DNA of 64,000 nt, from positions 8,631,501-8,695,500 of the forward strand of contig CM037596.1 in assembly GCA_021018995.1 (NCBI GenBank), in the 5' to 3' direction. The translations under genes were made by a program, and so were the position numbers. How positions within the stretch are numbered: position 1 is the first letter of the stretch; each line of letters starts with the position of its first letter. Shown here one piece after another: positions 1-10,773 of the stretch. This DNA is from Chloranthus sessilifolius. Lineage: Eukaryota > Streptophyta > Magnoliopsida > Chloranthales > Chloranthaceae. The notes under the pieces were generated by a model that saw nothing but the letters and a program-made list of their open reading frames with translations, made no database searches and was not told where the DNA came from.

Positions 1-830
1 CCAATAACCCTTTTAAATCTATTGGCCAGCAGCTTTGCAATAATCTTACAAAGACAATTGATGACGAAGATGGGTCTGAAATTGCGAATATCGGGCGCGC
101 CTGATTCCTTAGGGATAAGGACGATGAAATTTGCGTTGATGGATTTATGAATTTCACCATTCTCCCAGAAATCATGGACGAAGTTGATAATCTCATTTTT
201 AATAATATCCCAATTGGATTGAATGAACTTTAGGGTGAAGTCGTCCGGCCCAGGAGCTTTCTCTCTATTGGATTGTTTTATAGCAGATAAAACCTCTTCC
301 TCAGAAAATTTAACTTCAAGATTATCCGCTTCTTGGGCTGATAGCATATTGGGTTTTATGTATTCCATCCTCGGTCTCGAACACGATTCTTCTTTGAATA
401 AATTTTCATAGAAAGAAATAACGGTGTCAACTATTTTGAGGTCACTATAAGAAACAAGACTATTAGTAGCAGCCAAAAACTGCCGCTATTAACAAAAAAT
501 TGCCACTAATACCCTTCCTGCTAATAATCTTAATAGTTTTTTTATTAATAGCGACATTTTTTTGCTCCAAAAAACTGCCACTAATAGTCTTATTTTTTTA
601 TAGTGGGTGGTCAGTGAAAGTATTACCATTGTAGTGAATAATTGAGATGATGTTCCTTCTACGATGACTGTTTGCCATGATGTGGAAAAATCGGGAGTTA
701 CTAGCACCCTCTTTAACCCATCTGATACAGGCCTTCTGTCTCCACTCTTTTTCATTAATCAAAGCAAAAGATTCGTAAGAAGCCTTAGCCTTTTTCAACA
801 ACATAAAATATCTCAAGCCTCTTTGCGCTT
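1..830 (-). pseudogene. L1-type LINE reverse transcriptase remnant, split by a CACTA MITE
   Basis: Read on the minus strand, this encodes the front part of a plant L1-type LINE reverse transcriptase. From the 5' side (right) it shows EWRQKACIRWVKEG and NSRFFHIMANSHRRR, then after the MITE FYENLFKEE, then KAPGPDDF and, at the left edge, KIIAKLLANRFKRVIG. These match the conserved block before and at the start of plant LINE RT domains. Removing the 163 bp insertion at 443-605 and one copy of its duplication rejoins the sequence, with a one-base frame slip at the joint, so the copy is inactive. It runs off the left edge, so the catalytic YADD-type motif is outside the window. The right end near 830 dissolves into stops. 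Confidence 0.85.
443..605. mobile_element. CACTA-type MITE, 163 bp, TSD GGT
   Basis: Inverted ends start CACTATAAGAAACAAGACT on the left and, reverse-complemented, CACTATAAAAAAATAAGACT on the right, both continuing into ACTATTAGT-GCAG. The 3 bp duplication GGT stands at 440-442 and 606-608. A CACTA terminus with a 3 bp duplication is the hallmark of the CACTA/EnSpm superfamily. It has no coding capacity, so it is non-autonomous. It lies inside the LINE coding sequence. Confidence 0.85.
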
Positions 831-1218
831 AGACTAATCCGCACCCACCTCTCCTCGAGACACCCGTTTCGTAGAGATGCCATTTCTAACCTATAACATT
901 GGAAAGCGAACCCAAGCCACCGGACCGTTAAAAGAAACCCTCAGATGATTGATTTTGTACTCATTTTCTTTGTTGGATTACTTTGTTCGCTAGTTTGCTC
1001 GGTTCAAATTTAAATTTGGATAGCTCTAATTGTACCCACCAAACTCTAACAGCACCCACCGATTAAATCATGTACAAGTGAAGATAAGCAGGTGCTTTTA
1101 GAGTTTCGGTTGGTGCAAATAGAGGTACCTGTTAAGTTTTTGAGTTCATAATTTCGTAGAGGATGATGAGTTGGTCGGATTTATAAATGCCATACAACTA
1201 TATAAGTAGGATTATATT
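831..1218. other. Anonymous spacer, no gene seen
   Basis: Between the LINE remnant and the solo LTR I see no convincing coding sequence, RNA gene or repeat end. The last five bases (1214-1218, ATATT) are the target duplication of the following solo LTR. Confidence 0.5.
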
Positions 1219-4200
1219 TGTCACGACCCGAAATTCTACCCTATTCCGAGGGCCTAGAATTCCGAGTTATGACCCGCACATATCCCGGATATGTTAAGCG
1301 GATATACACCTAACCAGAGTTCTCGTGTAATAATGGTTCCACGAAATCGGTGAAAGCCAACACATAAAGGTGGAAATAAAATAGTCATAAATACTAGAAT
1401 AAAAATAATGAAGCTGAATAATCCACCAATAAAATAATAATGAAAGTCGGAGACAAATTCGATAAAATGAAATCATAAAATCAATGATAATAATAAGGAC
1501 AAAATCTACTACCAAGTCTATAATGATTAATATCCGATACTCGGATCGAAATTAGTACCGTAGCCCTCCTGGTACTCAGCTCTGTCGCCCTCCCAAGGCT
1601 CCTGGTACTCAACACCCGCGGGATCAATGAGATCAGCGTCAGCGGGATCTAGATGGTCGGCGTCTACTCCACCAGCGATGTCACCTACAGCTATTAGATT
1701 ATCGTGGGATGAGTTTACTTAGTCACGTAGACTCAGTGGGATACACCACCAATCCACCCCATACTACTCAGGTGCATTGTGGGTGCATCTTGTGAGTGAT
1801 AAACATAGTATCTCAAAGTAGATAGCAAAAGAAAGACAAAATCACATGCATATCGTAAAACTCATATCATATCATAAATGCAAGACCATGATCTAGACAC
1901 TCATATCCTAAAGTACCTTACCATATCTCATAACATATTATATCATGTCTTATTATCATTCTCGCACATACGTCTGTACATCGCATGAGCGTAACTAACA
2001 TACTAGTGAAATCCTAAACGACCTGTGCCAGAGTCGCTGCTCGAGCTACTATGGGAGGGTCAACATAGTATCATACTACCATATTATAACGCCCTCGTGT
2101 CATACTCATACTCCACGATCCAGCCAATGGGGAGACATAATAACCAAACTCACTCATAACACACTCATACTCATAATCTCTCCCAGAGATCTGTCTTGGC
2201 TGAAAGACGTTGTTACCCTTACGGTGGCTACATAAGAAACGACACGTACAGAGACTTAAATTCTTTATCTTTTGCTGGCCTACATAGCGATGTCTTATTA
2301 TCGTACTTGTATCATAACTTATCTTATCTCATACTCATATCTTATCATACCCTTATACTTAATCCTATGACAAACTATAGTGAGACAACCTTCCTAATTT
2401 ATGCTTTCCAAGAAAAAGGTTCCGTAGTAACCTGGATGTACTTCGTGTGATAGTTTATACTACCATAAAGGTGTTGCATCCGTACATGAACGCTAATATT
2501 TCGAGTTTCACATAACCGTAAAAGAAACCTCATCACAGCTAAGGCCCAAAGTCCGATTCTCGTATCATATCTCATATCTTATCCTCTCGTATTAAAACTC
2601 GGGGTTATAGGATCACTGTATATGCCACCGTATATGAAGTTACACTGAATTTACACTCACCCGACTCGTCATGGGTCCCATTCCACCATGAGTTGTAAGG
2701 CATATAAATACGGTGTATTCCTCGCTTCGATACCATCTCAGTGAGTCACCACTCCTAAGCGTAGGCATGATCTCATATACTCTCGTACATATGTCCTAAC
2801 ATACTCATAACTCATATAATATAATTTAAGATGGAAACACATAAGGTCAGACGTACAAAAAGATTTATATTAGATTATCTTATATTTATATATACATTTA
2901 TTTACACACATTCCAATACAATATAGAATAGGATAATTATAAGTGTACCATCGATAACGGGAAGGTTGGAGTTCGATATTCACGAGATATCGAATTCCTA
3001 ACACTTCGTGTTATCGAAGAGGTCGCGTTGAAGCGATAAATTGATATATATATATATATATAATAATTAGATAATTAAATTAAATGGTATTTATAATTAT
3101 TAAATTATGATTTATCATGATCATCGATCGAAAGACCTTACAATATAATATACATAGAAACTTTGGTCATGAGAATTAGAAAATAACACTAAATTCGAAT
3201 AGCCTTGAGTTATTCAAAATTAAACTCAACATGTTACTCTATTTTGACCTCTAAAACGTCATATTCATGAAATGGCTATTTCACACAAAGTTGTCTTCTT
3301 TCCAATGTCGCAAGAATCGCATTAATCCGAGGTCGGAGTAAAAAAGATATGGCCAAAATACCGAGACCAACACATCGATGGTCGCGAGCTCGGGTTCGTG
3401 GCCGCGAATTCGGCTTCGTAGCCGCAAGTTCATACCCGAAACTTTAAGATGGTACAGTCTATTATTCATTTAAATAAAATAAAAATATAATTTAATTTTT
3501 GGGCTTAATTAATTTTAAATAAATAATAATATAACTTGCAACAATAATATATATTATTATAGTCTTAGTAGAAAGATAAATTTCTAACTATATAGATTTA
3601 GAAATAAATAATATCAATATGATATTATGTCGATTAAGTCAATCTATCAAATTTATAAATATTATAATTTAATTAATTTTACAGACATAAAAGATGAAGT
3701 AAACATATTAAATATGCAGACCTAATATAAGATAAAATATTAATGGCTCAAACAAAAAGGATTCTTGAAAAGAAAAGAGAAATAACATATAAGCCCAATT
3801 TACAGAATATACAATTTTCAAGGGAAAACATATATTTAATATATAGATATATTAATTTATGAGATATTTGGGTTTAAGTAAAATTTTTAAACCCGTCGAT
3901 GCGCGATCGACGCATCCTACGCGATGGGATCTGAGAAGAACAAGATGGATTGATAGGTACCCACCTCTTGAAGCGTGAACGGAAGATCAACGGCGATTCG
4001 AGTTGAAAAGGTTGATCCCCAAGGCGTCGGTTCGTCTAAGTCTTGAGAGAGAATAATTTCTTATTATAGAGAGTAGAGAGCTTTTAAAGTTTTATTTATG
4101 ATGTTATAAAATTTTAGGTTAACTCTAATTAACACTTTTCATAGAAGATTTAATAAAATATGAGATTTTTTTACACAGAATAAGAATTTGTACGTAACTT

Positions 4201-4535
4201 GGATAGCTTGAGAAAATGTTTCGTTCCAGCGTTTTGCATAAGCACCAAAGCAATTAGTGTTTCTCTCCCGAAATTACAATTATACCCTTTGACTTGCTTA
4301 ATCACTTAAAATGGGCATAACTTTTTGTATTCTTGTCAGAAGTCGTCAAATTATATATCGTTGGAATCGTATCGAAGAGCACTTCGCAATGAGTCTAATT
4401 TTGATATGAGAAAATTTTAAAAATTTCTATTTTAAAGGGTGGGTTTCGATTCCGATGTGAAGCGTTAGCACAGTACATAGTGTGATACATCATCTAACAC
4501 CGTTAAAATAAAGTCTAAAAATCCGGGTTGTTACA
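1219..4535. mobile_element. Solo LTR, 3.3 kb, TSD ATATT
   Basis: The sequence starts TGTCACGACCCGAAATTC and ends ATCCGGGTTGTTACA, giving near-complementary TG...CA termini (TGTCACGACCCG against TGTAACAACCCG). It is bracketed by a perfect 5 bp duplication ATATT at 1214-1218 and 4536-4540. No internal gag-pol and no second copy are present, so this is a solo LTR left by recombination. The terminus style fits Ty3/gypsy chromovirus LTRs (inference). An (AT)n tract lies at 3044-3062. Confidence 0.85.
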
Positions 4536-4540
4536 ATATT

Positions 4541-6149
4541 GTACAAAAGCCAAGTAGGGACTAGTAAAAAAAGATGAAAGATTCCCTGAATTAAAACATT
4601 ATACATGTGAATGTTTATAAATTGTTTTTCATTAAATAAACTATATGATTCGGTATGCGTATACAAAATGGAAAAATTCCCTTAATTTATTGAATCAGAC
4701 AAAATTTGAATAGTGAAGTCATATGCATTCAATGAATTTGGTAAAAGTTAGCTTATGACCTGGTGAAGAGCTTTGGGCTTGAGCATAGGCTTGACCCGCT
4801 TGGGCTTGGGCATAGCTTTTTTGTGATCGGGTACCAGTATTTGTACCCTTTGGAAAGGTAGGCGCACCCAATTCGCATGTCTTTAAAAAAATTAGAGAAA
4901 TTTAGAAAAAAAAAACAAACTTAAAGAAAGTTTTAAATAAGTTTTAACGTATCATAGTCATAGGTCATGGGTGCTAATCTCCACCCCTGCTCCCGCCCAT
5001 TGTGTGGGTCTCGTCCTAGTGTGTTACATCAATAGTGGATCCTCTCTATATGCAAGTTTGCACAAATATTATATTTGGGTTGTCTATACAGTATGACATC
5101 CTCAAACAAAAAAAAAAAATTACAAAAAAGGGATTTATGCACTTTCCAAGGTCCCCAAAAAGTCATTGAGTCAATATATGATGAAATGGATGACTTGAAA
5201 TTGTCTCAAAAAATCATCCAATATACATGTGAGAAACATTTATCACTAAAATTATGAAAATACTTTTCTACTAAATCTCATATAACACAAATGATATGGT
5301 ATATTTAATTGAGAAGAAGAGTGATTCAGTAATTTCAATTTAAATGCTTTTAAAACCTTGAGGGAATGTCTAATTATGCACCATAATGTTGTTTTTTTTA
5401 AAGTGGTGACAATCATAGTGACAAATTTCGTTTTCGGGAATTTTTCGGTGAGGGGTCCTTTCGGTACATTTTGGATTAATTTCGATACCTTTCAGAAAAT
5501 TTTCGGGGGTTAAAAATAAAAAAATAAAAAATTTAATATTTAAAATAAAATGGTGGCAAGCAATGGGAGTTGTTAGTGGCTTGCCCCCAACATGTATTTG
5601 TAACAATTTTAATCACCCCAATCAAGATCTATTGGTTGAGTGTCACTGACTAATTTTTAGATTGTCGGTGGCTAGCTATACCTACACTTCACACTTTCAT
5701 AGAGTGAGATGCAAATGTTTGAAAAAAAAAAAAAAAAGTGAAACTTGGGTTTCATCCTCGAATTAATGAACAAATGGCTCAACTATATTATCCCGTTATT
5801 GGCTGTTGAAGTTGGTCCCCCCCTATGATGGTCCTTAGGCTGCGTTTGGGTTAGCTCTTTCGGGCCAAAGACCGTCTCTTTCGCTCTTTAGCTCCAACAC
5901 GGAATTTCTTTTACGTTTGGTAAAATAGCTCCTTGTTCCATTTGATATGGCGGAGAGTTGTTCCAAGTGATAAAATTGATCTCTGCCTGCTCTTTATCAC
6001 AACAGGCAGAGAGCTGCAAACATAAGAGCTTTGCAAGTCCAAGCCCAAATGAAAAAGGAGTAAAGTTAGCAACAGTTCGAGAAACGAATGTAAAAAATAG
6101 TTACTAATAATTTTAACTACAAGATATCTACGAAATCATGTTCCGACTA
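4541..6149. other. Anonymous AT-rich region
   Basis: About 1.6 kb with short A/T runs (such as the A tract near 5721-5736). A stretch at 5838-6060 begins with a TTAGGCTGCGTTTGGGTTAG phrase common at MITE ends, but I could not find matching termini or a target duplication. I see no gene here. Confidence 0.45.
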
Positions 6150-6470
6150 CACTGTGATGGGATTATGAGCGATACTCCCACATCGCTTGGGTATCATGAC
6201 CTTGGGCTATATATAAACCTGGGACAACCCTCACCTTACAAGGCGGTTTTGTGAGGTGGAGTTAGGCTCATGGGATTCTACATGTTATCAGAGTAGGTAA
6301 CCACAAGGATGTAGAGAGACACATTACACGTGAGAGGGCATGAGAAATAGTCCCACATTGCCTGGGTATTATGACCTTGGGCTATATAGAGCTATATATA
6401 AACCTGGGGCAATCTTCACCTTATTTTTGTTCGATAAGCTAGCTTGAGGTTGATGGGGCCTCACCTTATA
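6150..6470 (+). mobile_element. Short LTR-PBS fragment (TRIM or copia-like)
   Basis: An LTR-like stretch runs from about 6150 to 6281, with a TATA-like GCTATATATAAACC and an end GGGATTCTACA. It is followed directly by TGTTATCAGAGTAGG, which resembles the initiator-Met tRNA primer binding site TGGTATCAGAGC. A second diverged copy of the CCCACAT...GACCTTGGGCTATAT block lies at 6351-6420. Related ends GGGATTCTACAG occur near 26430 and 34762. No coding sequence is attached. Confidence 0.5.
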
Positions 6471-6480
6471 TTAAAAAATT

Positions 6481-6894
6481 AAATTAGATATTACAACTTA
6501 TTAGAAATCATAGAGTCATCTATTAAGAGAGAGGTAAAAGGAGGAAAGACATCTACACTATTTATCTAACAACATTGCTAGCATCTATGCCTAAAACATA
6601 AATAAAATCAACACACTTGTTACATTCTTTACTAATATGAGAAAAAGAGATTTGATCAAAGCCTTTAGATAATCCTTTGATATCTCTTATCAGACCCAAA
6701 TGTTGCCAAGGGATCATAAATTCACTCTTGATAGAGTGTATCGCAACTCTTGAAGTCGTCTCCACCTAAAGTCTTATGAAGCCCAAATCAATCGTAAAAA
6801 AAATGCCCTGTAAAATAGCATTAAGCTCACTTGTAATAGCATTTCCTTTATTAAGAGGAGAGAAGTAACCACCAAGAAATCCACCATCATTCTC
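6481..6894 (-). pseudogene. LINE RNase H-like (RVT_3) C-terminal fragment
   Basis: The minus strand encodes NDGGFLGGYFSPLNKGNA, then RVAIHSIKSE, PWQHLGLIRDIKGLSKGFDQ and FSHISKECNKCVDF, the typical last part of the RNase H-like domain at the C-terminus of plant L1-type LINEs. A stop follows soon after. It is best read as the tail of the LINE whose body lies at 22779-26395: the two parts are separated by the Sirevirus-like insertion and share strand and order. The part between the zinc-finger-like domain and this point (very roughly 130 residues) is missing, so a boundary deletion is likely. Confidence 0.75.
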
Positions 6895-7318
6895 ATGTGT
6901 GTTGCAAAGTATAACCACTCTTGTGAATCCTATGGTGTTTGATTAGATTATACATATTCACAAGTGTTTTTAGTTCTGAGAAGACCAATTTGTAAAAGTT
7001 AAAATTTCGTGTGCAGTGGTGATTGATTTATTTTCAATATCATCGCTAGACAAATCGAGGAACTATAGGGACGCATAATGTATTCTAGTGTTGTGGTTTA
7101 GAAATGTTTGATAGGAGTAGAGAGTTTGCATTCATTCGATACTTTATGTAACTTTTTAACTCATAGTGTATTTGTTGTCTTGGATCTCGCATAGATCTTG
7201 TAGTTTTTTTTCCTTTTGAGTTTCCACATTAAAATCTCGTGTGTAATGGTGATTGATTTATTTTATATTATTTATTTTTAATATCATCGCTAGGCAAATC
7301 TAGGATACTGGAATTTCA
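6895..7318 (+). repeat. 5' LTR remnant of the Sirevirus-like element
   Basis: The block ATGTGTGTTGC...ACCACTC...ATTCACAAGTGTTTTTAGTTCT matches 22228-22340 of the 3' LTR, and the end CAAATCTAGGATACTGGAAT matches its last part. The first 50 or so bases of the LTR are missing and the middle is rearranged, including a repeated GTGATTGATTTATTTT phrase near 7021 and 7250. Confidence 0.65.
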
Positions 7319-7320
7319 AA

Positions 7321-7332
7321 TGATATCAAAGC
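7321..7332 (+). other. Primer binding site, initiator-Met type (degenerate)
   Basis: TGATATCAAAGC followed by AAGTGCAC directly behind the LTR end differs at two places from the canonical copia PBS TGGTATCAGAGC. Its position just inside the LTR fixes the element's orientation as plus. Confidence 0.65.
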
Positions 7333-7345
7333 AAGTGCACTTAAT

Positions 7346-8449
7346 TTGAGTTCTCATGAACCAAGTGTTTCTATGACGTTTTTTGGTAACCTAGATTTAT
7401 CATTTTCAAAATGGGATAGACAAGATTGTTTAAACAAACAAAAAAGTTTTGAAAATAAAAATAAAAATAAATCTTTTGAAAAGATCCATTATTACAAGTG
7501 CAAGGGTTTTAAGTACATTGCTTTGAATTGCCCAAATCGAAATAAGGTACAAAACAAGTTTAAAGCCATTGTGGCTACTGTCAATGAGCTATATGTCGTG
7601 ATTTCTAGTGATGTTTAATCGTCATTTGATTCTAAAGAAGAGACTTGTAACATTAATGAAGCCTATGGTGAGTTATACCTCGAGTGCATGAACCTAATTA
7701 AAGTGAAGGGTAAGCATTTAAAAGAAATATTTGAGTTGAAAAGTGTTAACTCATCTCTAAAATTTGAGGTTAAGGAATGTAAACTTGTCAAGGAGAAATA
7801 AGAAAGCACTATAAGATCTCTCCAAGATAAAGTTAGGTTCCTTAAAAATGATTGCGAAGAGCATAATGGGAATTTTGAGGTCCTCACTCTCGAAAATGAG
7901 AAGTTGAAAAGTGAATTTGCCTCATCAACCTCAAAGTTCACTATTTTTTGCGAGGGTGAAGAAAAGCTTGAAAAATTGCTTCGCATTGAAAAATCAGGAG
8001 CTAATATGGGTGGTCTTGGATATGTTGGTACTTCTTCCTTTAAGCCCAAGATCAACCCAAAGCTAATTTTGAATATTCTTGATGTTCCTAAAATTGTTGG
8101 TAGAAAAGCCCCTAGGTGCTTTTACTGTGGTAGACAAGGGCATGCTATTTCTAACTGTGCTATTAGGAGAAGGGGCATATATCAATCCCCAATGATTGGA
8201 AGGAATCACATGGATAGGGGAAGAATTTGGTCAAATGAAAGACCTATTCCTCCTACGTACCCAAATGCTCATAATGATAGAAAGAAAAATATGGACTCCA
8301 ATAGACCTATCTCTAATAGGTACATAAAGGTTTCTCAATATCATAAGTTAATGTCAAATTTAAGGAATGTTGAGAGAAGTGAGTTTTGTACTGGCATTGT
8401 TATTCCTAGATACACTCTCAAGTGGATTAGGAAGAGCGGTATGATTTGA
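7346..8449 (+). pseudogene. Copia (Sirevirus-like) gag with two zinc knuckles, broken
   Basis: One frame stays open from 7346 to 8449 except for a TAA at 7616-7618 and a TAA near 7799. In order it shows a degenerate first zinc knuckle (YYKCKGFKYIALNC, which has lost a Cys and the His), a Leu/Lys/Glu-rich coiled-coil-like stretch (7650-7950), and an intact CCHC knuckle CFYCGRQGHAISNC (about 8118-8159). Downstream is a basic Asn/Arg-rich tail ending KWIRKSGMI, in the position where Sirevirus-type gag proteins have KxIWVPK. Knuckle, coiled coil, knuckle and then this tail is the plant Sirevirus-type gag layout (family knowledge). No pol follows; AT-rich non-coding sequence runs from 8450 to the gypsy insertion at 8828. 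Confidence 0.75.
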
Positions 8450-8827
8450 GCTTCTTTGTTTTTGTATCTTAATAGGTTTTTGCTTTCTACTTATTTTTTT
8501 AATTTTATTTTTATAAAAAAATTTAAAATATATATAAATAATTTTTTTGAAAAGATTTAAAAAAAATATTTATGAGTGTATCATATTTATAATCATATGC
8601 TCAATTCTATTATCTTGCATGCACATTTGTATATGTTAGACGTTTCATTATATTTATTGAATTTAAAGTGCATGGGCGGTCTTCATCACATTGTGTACAT
8701 GTTTCTTAGTCAATTAACCTTTAAAATCATGCATATGTGACTTTTCAATTCATCACCATATAGTTGATAAATTATTTGAAGGTGATATTCTAGCTTTGGA
8801 TGATTGTCTATTCATATTGAGTGTTAT

Positions 8828-10374
8828 TGATCGGACTCTAAAATGATATAATTTATACCAAAATCTCGGCCTTGTTAGCCCTCACTTAACTACTAATGAA
8901 TGTTTTTAGTTCATGTTGTGTTGCAACAAGTTCAAAGGCCGGATCTATGTAAAAACAATTAAAAGAGCAAAGTTAGAGGAAACCCAGGGCTCTGACAAGT
9001 AAATCCAATAAGAATCAGTGAATAAGTGCATAGAATGGTCATTTCGACCGGTCGAGACTGCATTTTCGATCGGTTGAGACCAATCAGCTTAGAGGTTCCA
9101 CTGGAAGAGAAGAAAGAAGAATAAAAAGAGCTGAATGGACCGATCGAGATAACAAATTCGACTGGTTGAGTGCTTGCAACATCAGAAAACCAAGAACGGA
9201 CCGATCGAGATAACAAATTCGACTGGTTGAGTGCTTGCAACATCAGAAAACCAAGAACGGACCGATCGAGCCCAATTCTATCGGTCAAGAGCAAGGAACA
9301 AAAAGAAGGATTTCAAGTTTATAAAAGTGGAACGGTCGAGACCTTTTCGACCGGTCGCGAATCAAAGCAAATCTGAAGCCCCGCGATCTGTAGAGCCAAT
9401 ATGATGTTCGACCGATTGAAACCAATCCCCGACTGGTCAAGATAGAGTTTTCCCGTGAAAAAAAGATGTTACAGCTACTTTTTCTCTAGCTTCTGAGATC
9501 CCTTCTGGATTCTTCTCCCTCAAACTATTTTTTAGGGATCTTTGAGAGATACTTGCCATGTATAATTGTTCTAGGACCTTATACTCTATAAATAAGGACC
9601 CTAGGGTTAGATTTTAGGCAATCCTCATGGTGGAACTTTTCTAGAGGGTTTTCGCATGAGTATTAGTAGGCTTATGTTAGATCAGGTTCTGAAATAGAGA
9701 GAGATTGATTATAATCATCGGGAGAGGACGAATTCAGCAATGATGAAGGTCTTTCGATCGATGCGAGGCCAAAAAGATTTCAGGTTGGGATCTCTTGTAA
9801 CTTTCAGATGAGTATTTAATAATATTCTGCTTCTTTTTATATTTTGAATTCCATTTTATGGTACGATTGCATGTTTGAGGTTACGAGAGTCATCGAGAAT
9901 GCACAACTGTAAAGGCTTAATTCTGTTTAGTTTAATTCCAGTGGCCTTTTAGGGATTGGGGTTACATTAGATAGGATATTCACCGACGGACTAAGCCTTG
10001 TAGGGTAGTTTTAGTTGGTTACATGCAATGATGCCTTGATGTTTAGATTTATCTAATTCATATATGAAGCGACAGAGCTTGTAGCCTGAAGCGGGAGTAC
10101 CTGGAATTAAGAATAGGGAAGAAGTAGGATTTATTATATACGAGTCTGAGATCCAAGAGAGATCCTAGACTGCCTTCTCATCACTTATTTCAAAATTGAT
10201 TTAGGTTTTTTTTTTCATTTTTAGATTAATTTAGGAAACTTAAGTTTATATATTTTTCTAAAATAAAACAAAAATTAAATAGGATAAACGATAAGTCTAT
10301 GTAGTTCGACACCATTGTACTTGTCCTAGTACATTCGAACTTGTGTACTTGCAAGGTTTATATTTAAAAGATCA
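8828..10374 (+). repeat. 5' LTR of the Tat/Athila-like element (1547 bp)
   Basis: Matches 19119-20609 along its whole length with scattered substitutions. It is 56 bp longer mainly because of an extra copy of a 61 bp block (9137-9197 repeated at 9198-9258). It carries repeated palindromic CGACCGGTCGAG-like motifs between 9045 and 9440, and CTATAAATAAGG near 9590 as a probable TATA element. Confidence 0.9.
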
Positions 10375-10380
10375 AGTTTT

Positions 10381-10398
10381 TGGCGCCGTTGCCGGGGA
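10381..10398 (+). other. Primer binding site, tRNA-Asp type
   Basis: TGGCGCCGTTGCCGGGGA lies six bases after the 5' LTR end. It is complementary to the 3' terminus of plant tRNA-Asp and is the standard PBS of Athila/Tat gypsy elements. Confidence 0.9.
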
Positions 10399-10773
10399 CT
10401 TTGACTTTATCTTGTTTGATTTCTATTTTATTAGTGTATTTCTGTATCATATTCTAACCCCAGTTTGTTTTGTTTTTGTTTTATAAGTTCGGAAGATCGA
10501 AGGCTTCAACTTACAGAAGGCTTTCCACGGGACGCTGCGAGAGGCTTAGGTACGTGCTTTCGATTTCCATTAGTTAAGATTAGTAATTTGTTTTTTTTTT
10601 TTTTTAATTTTCTGTTTATGCTAAGGTTGAGGTCGCAATTCCCTTCTTTAGAGTGACTAGATCTTGGGCTTGAGAGAACGTGTCGACATATCCACACTAG
10701 CTTCCGTTCTTCTCAAAACGTTGTGAGATTTGAACGTTCAAGCCACCCTGCCCTGCCCCTGATTCAATTCATT

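Noticed and set aside
5838-6060. Possible MITE starting TTAGGCTGCGTTTGGG
   Set aside because: The opposite end does not give a convincing inverted match and no duplication was found.
8959-9294. 111-codon minus ORF with internally repeated protein
   Set aside because: It is antisense to the gypsy 5' LTR; its protein repeat merely reflects the 61 bp DNA duplication, and a shorter counterpart appears in the 3' LTR (19250-19588).
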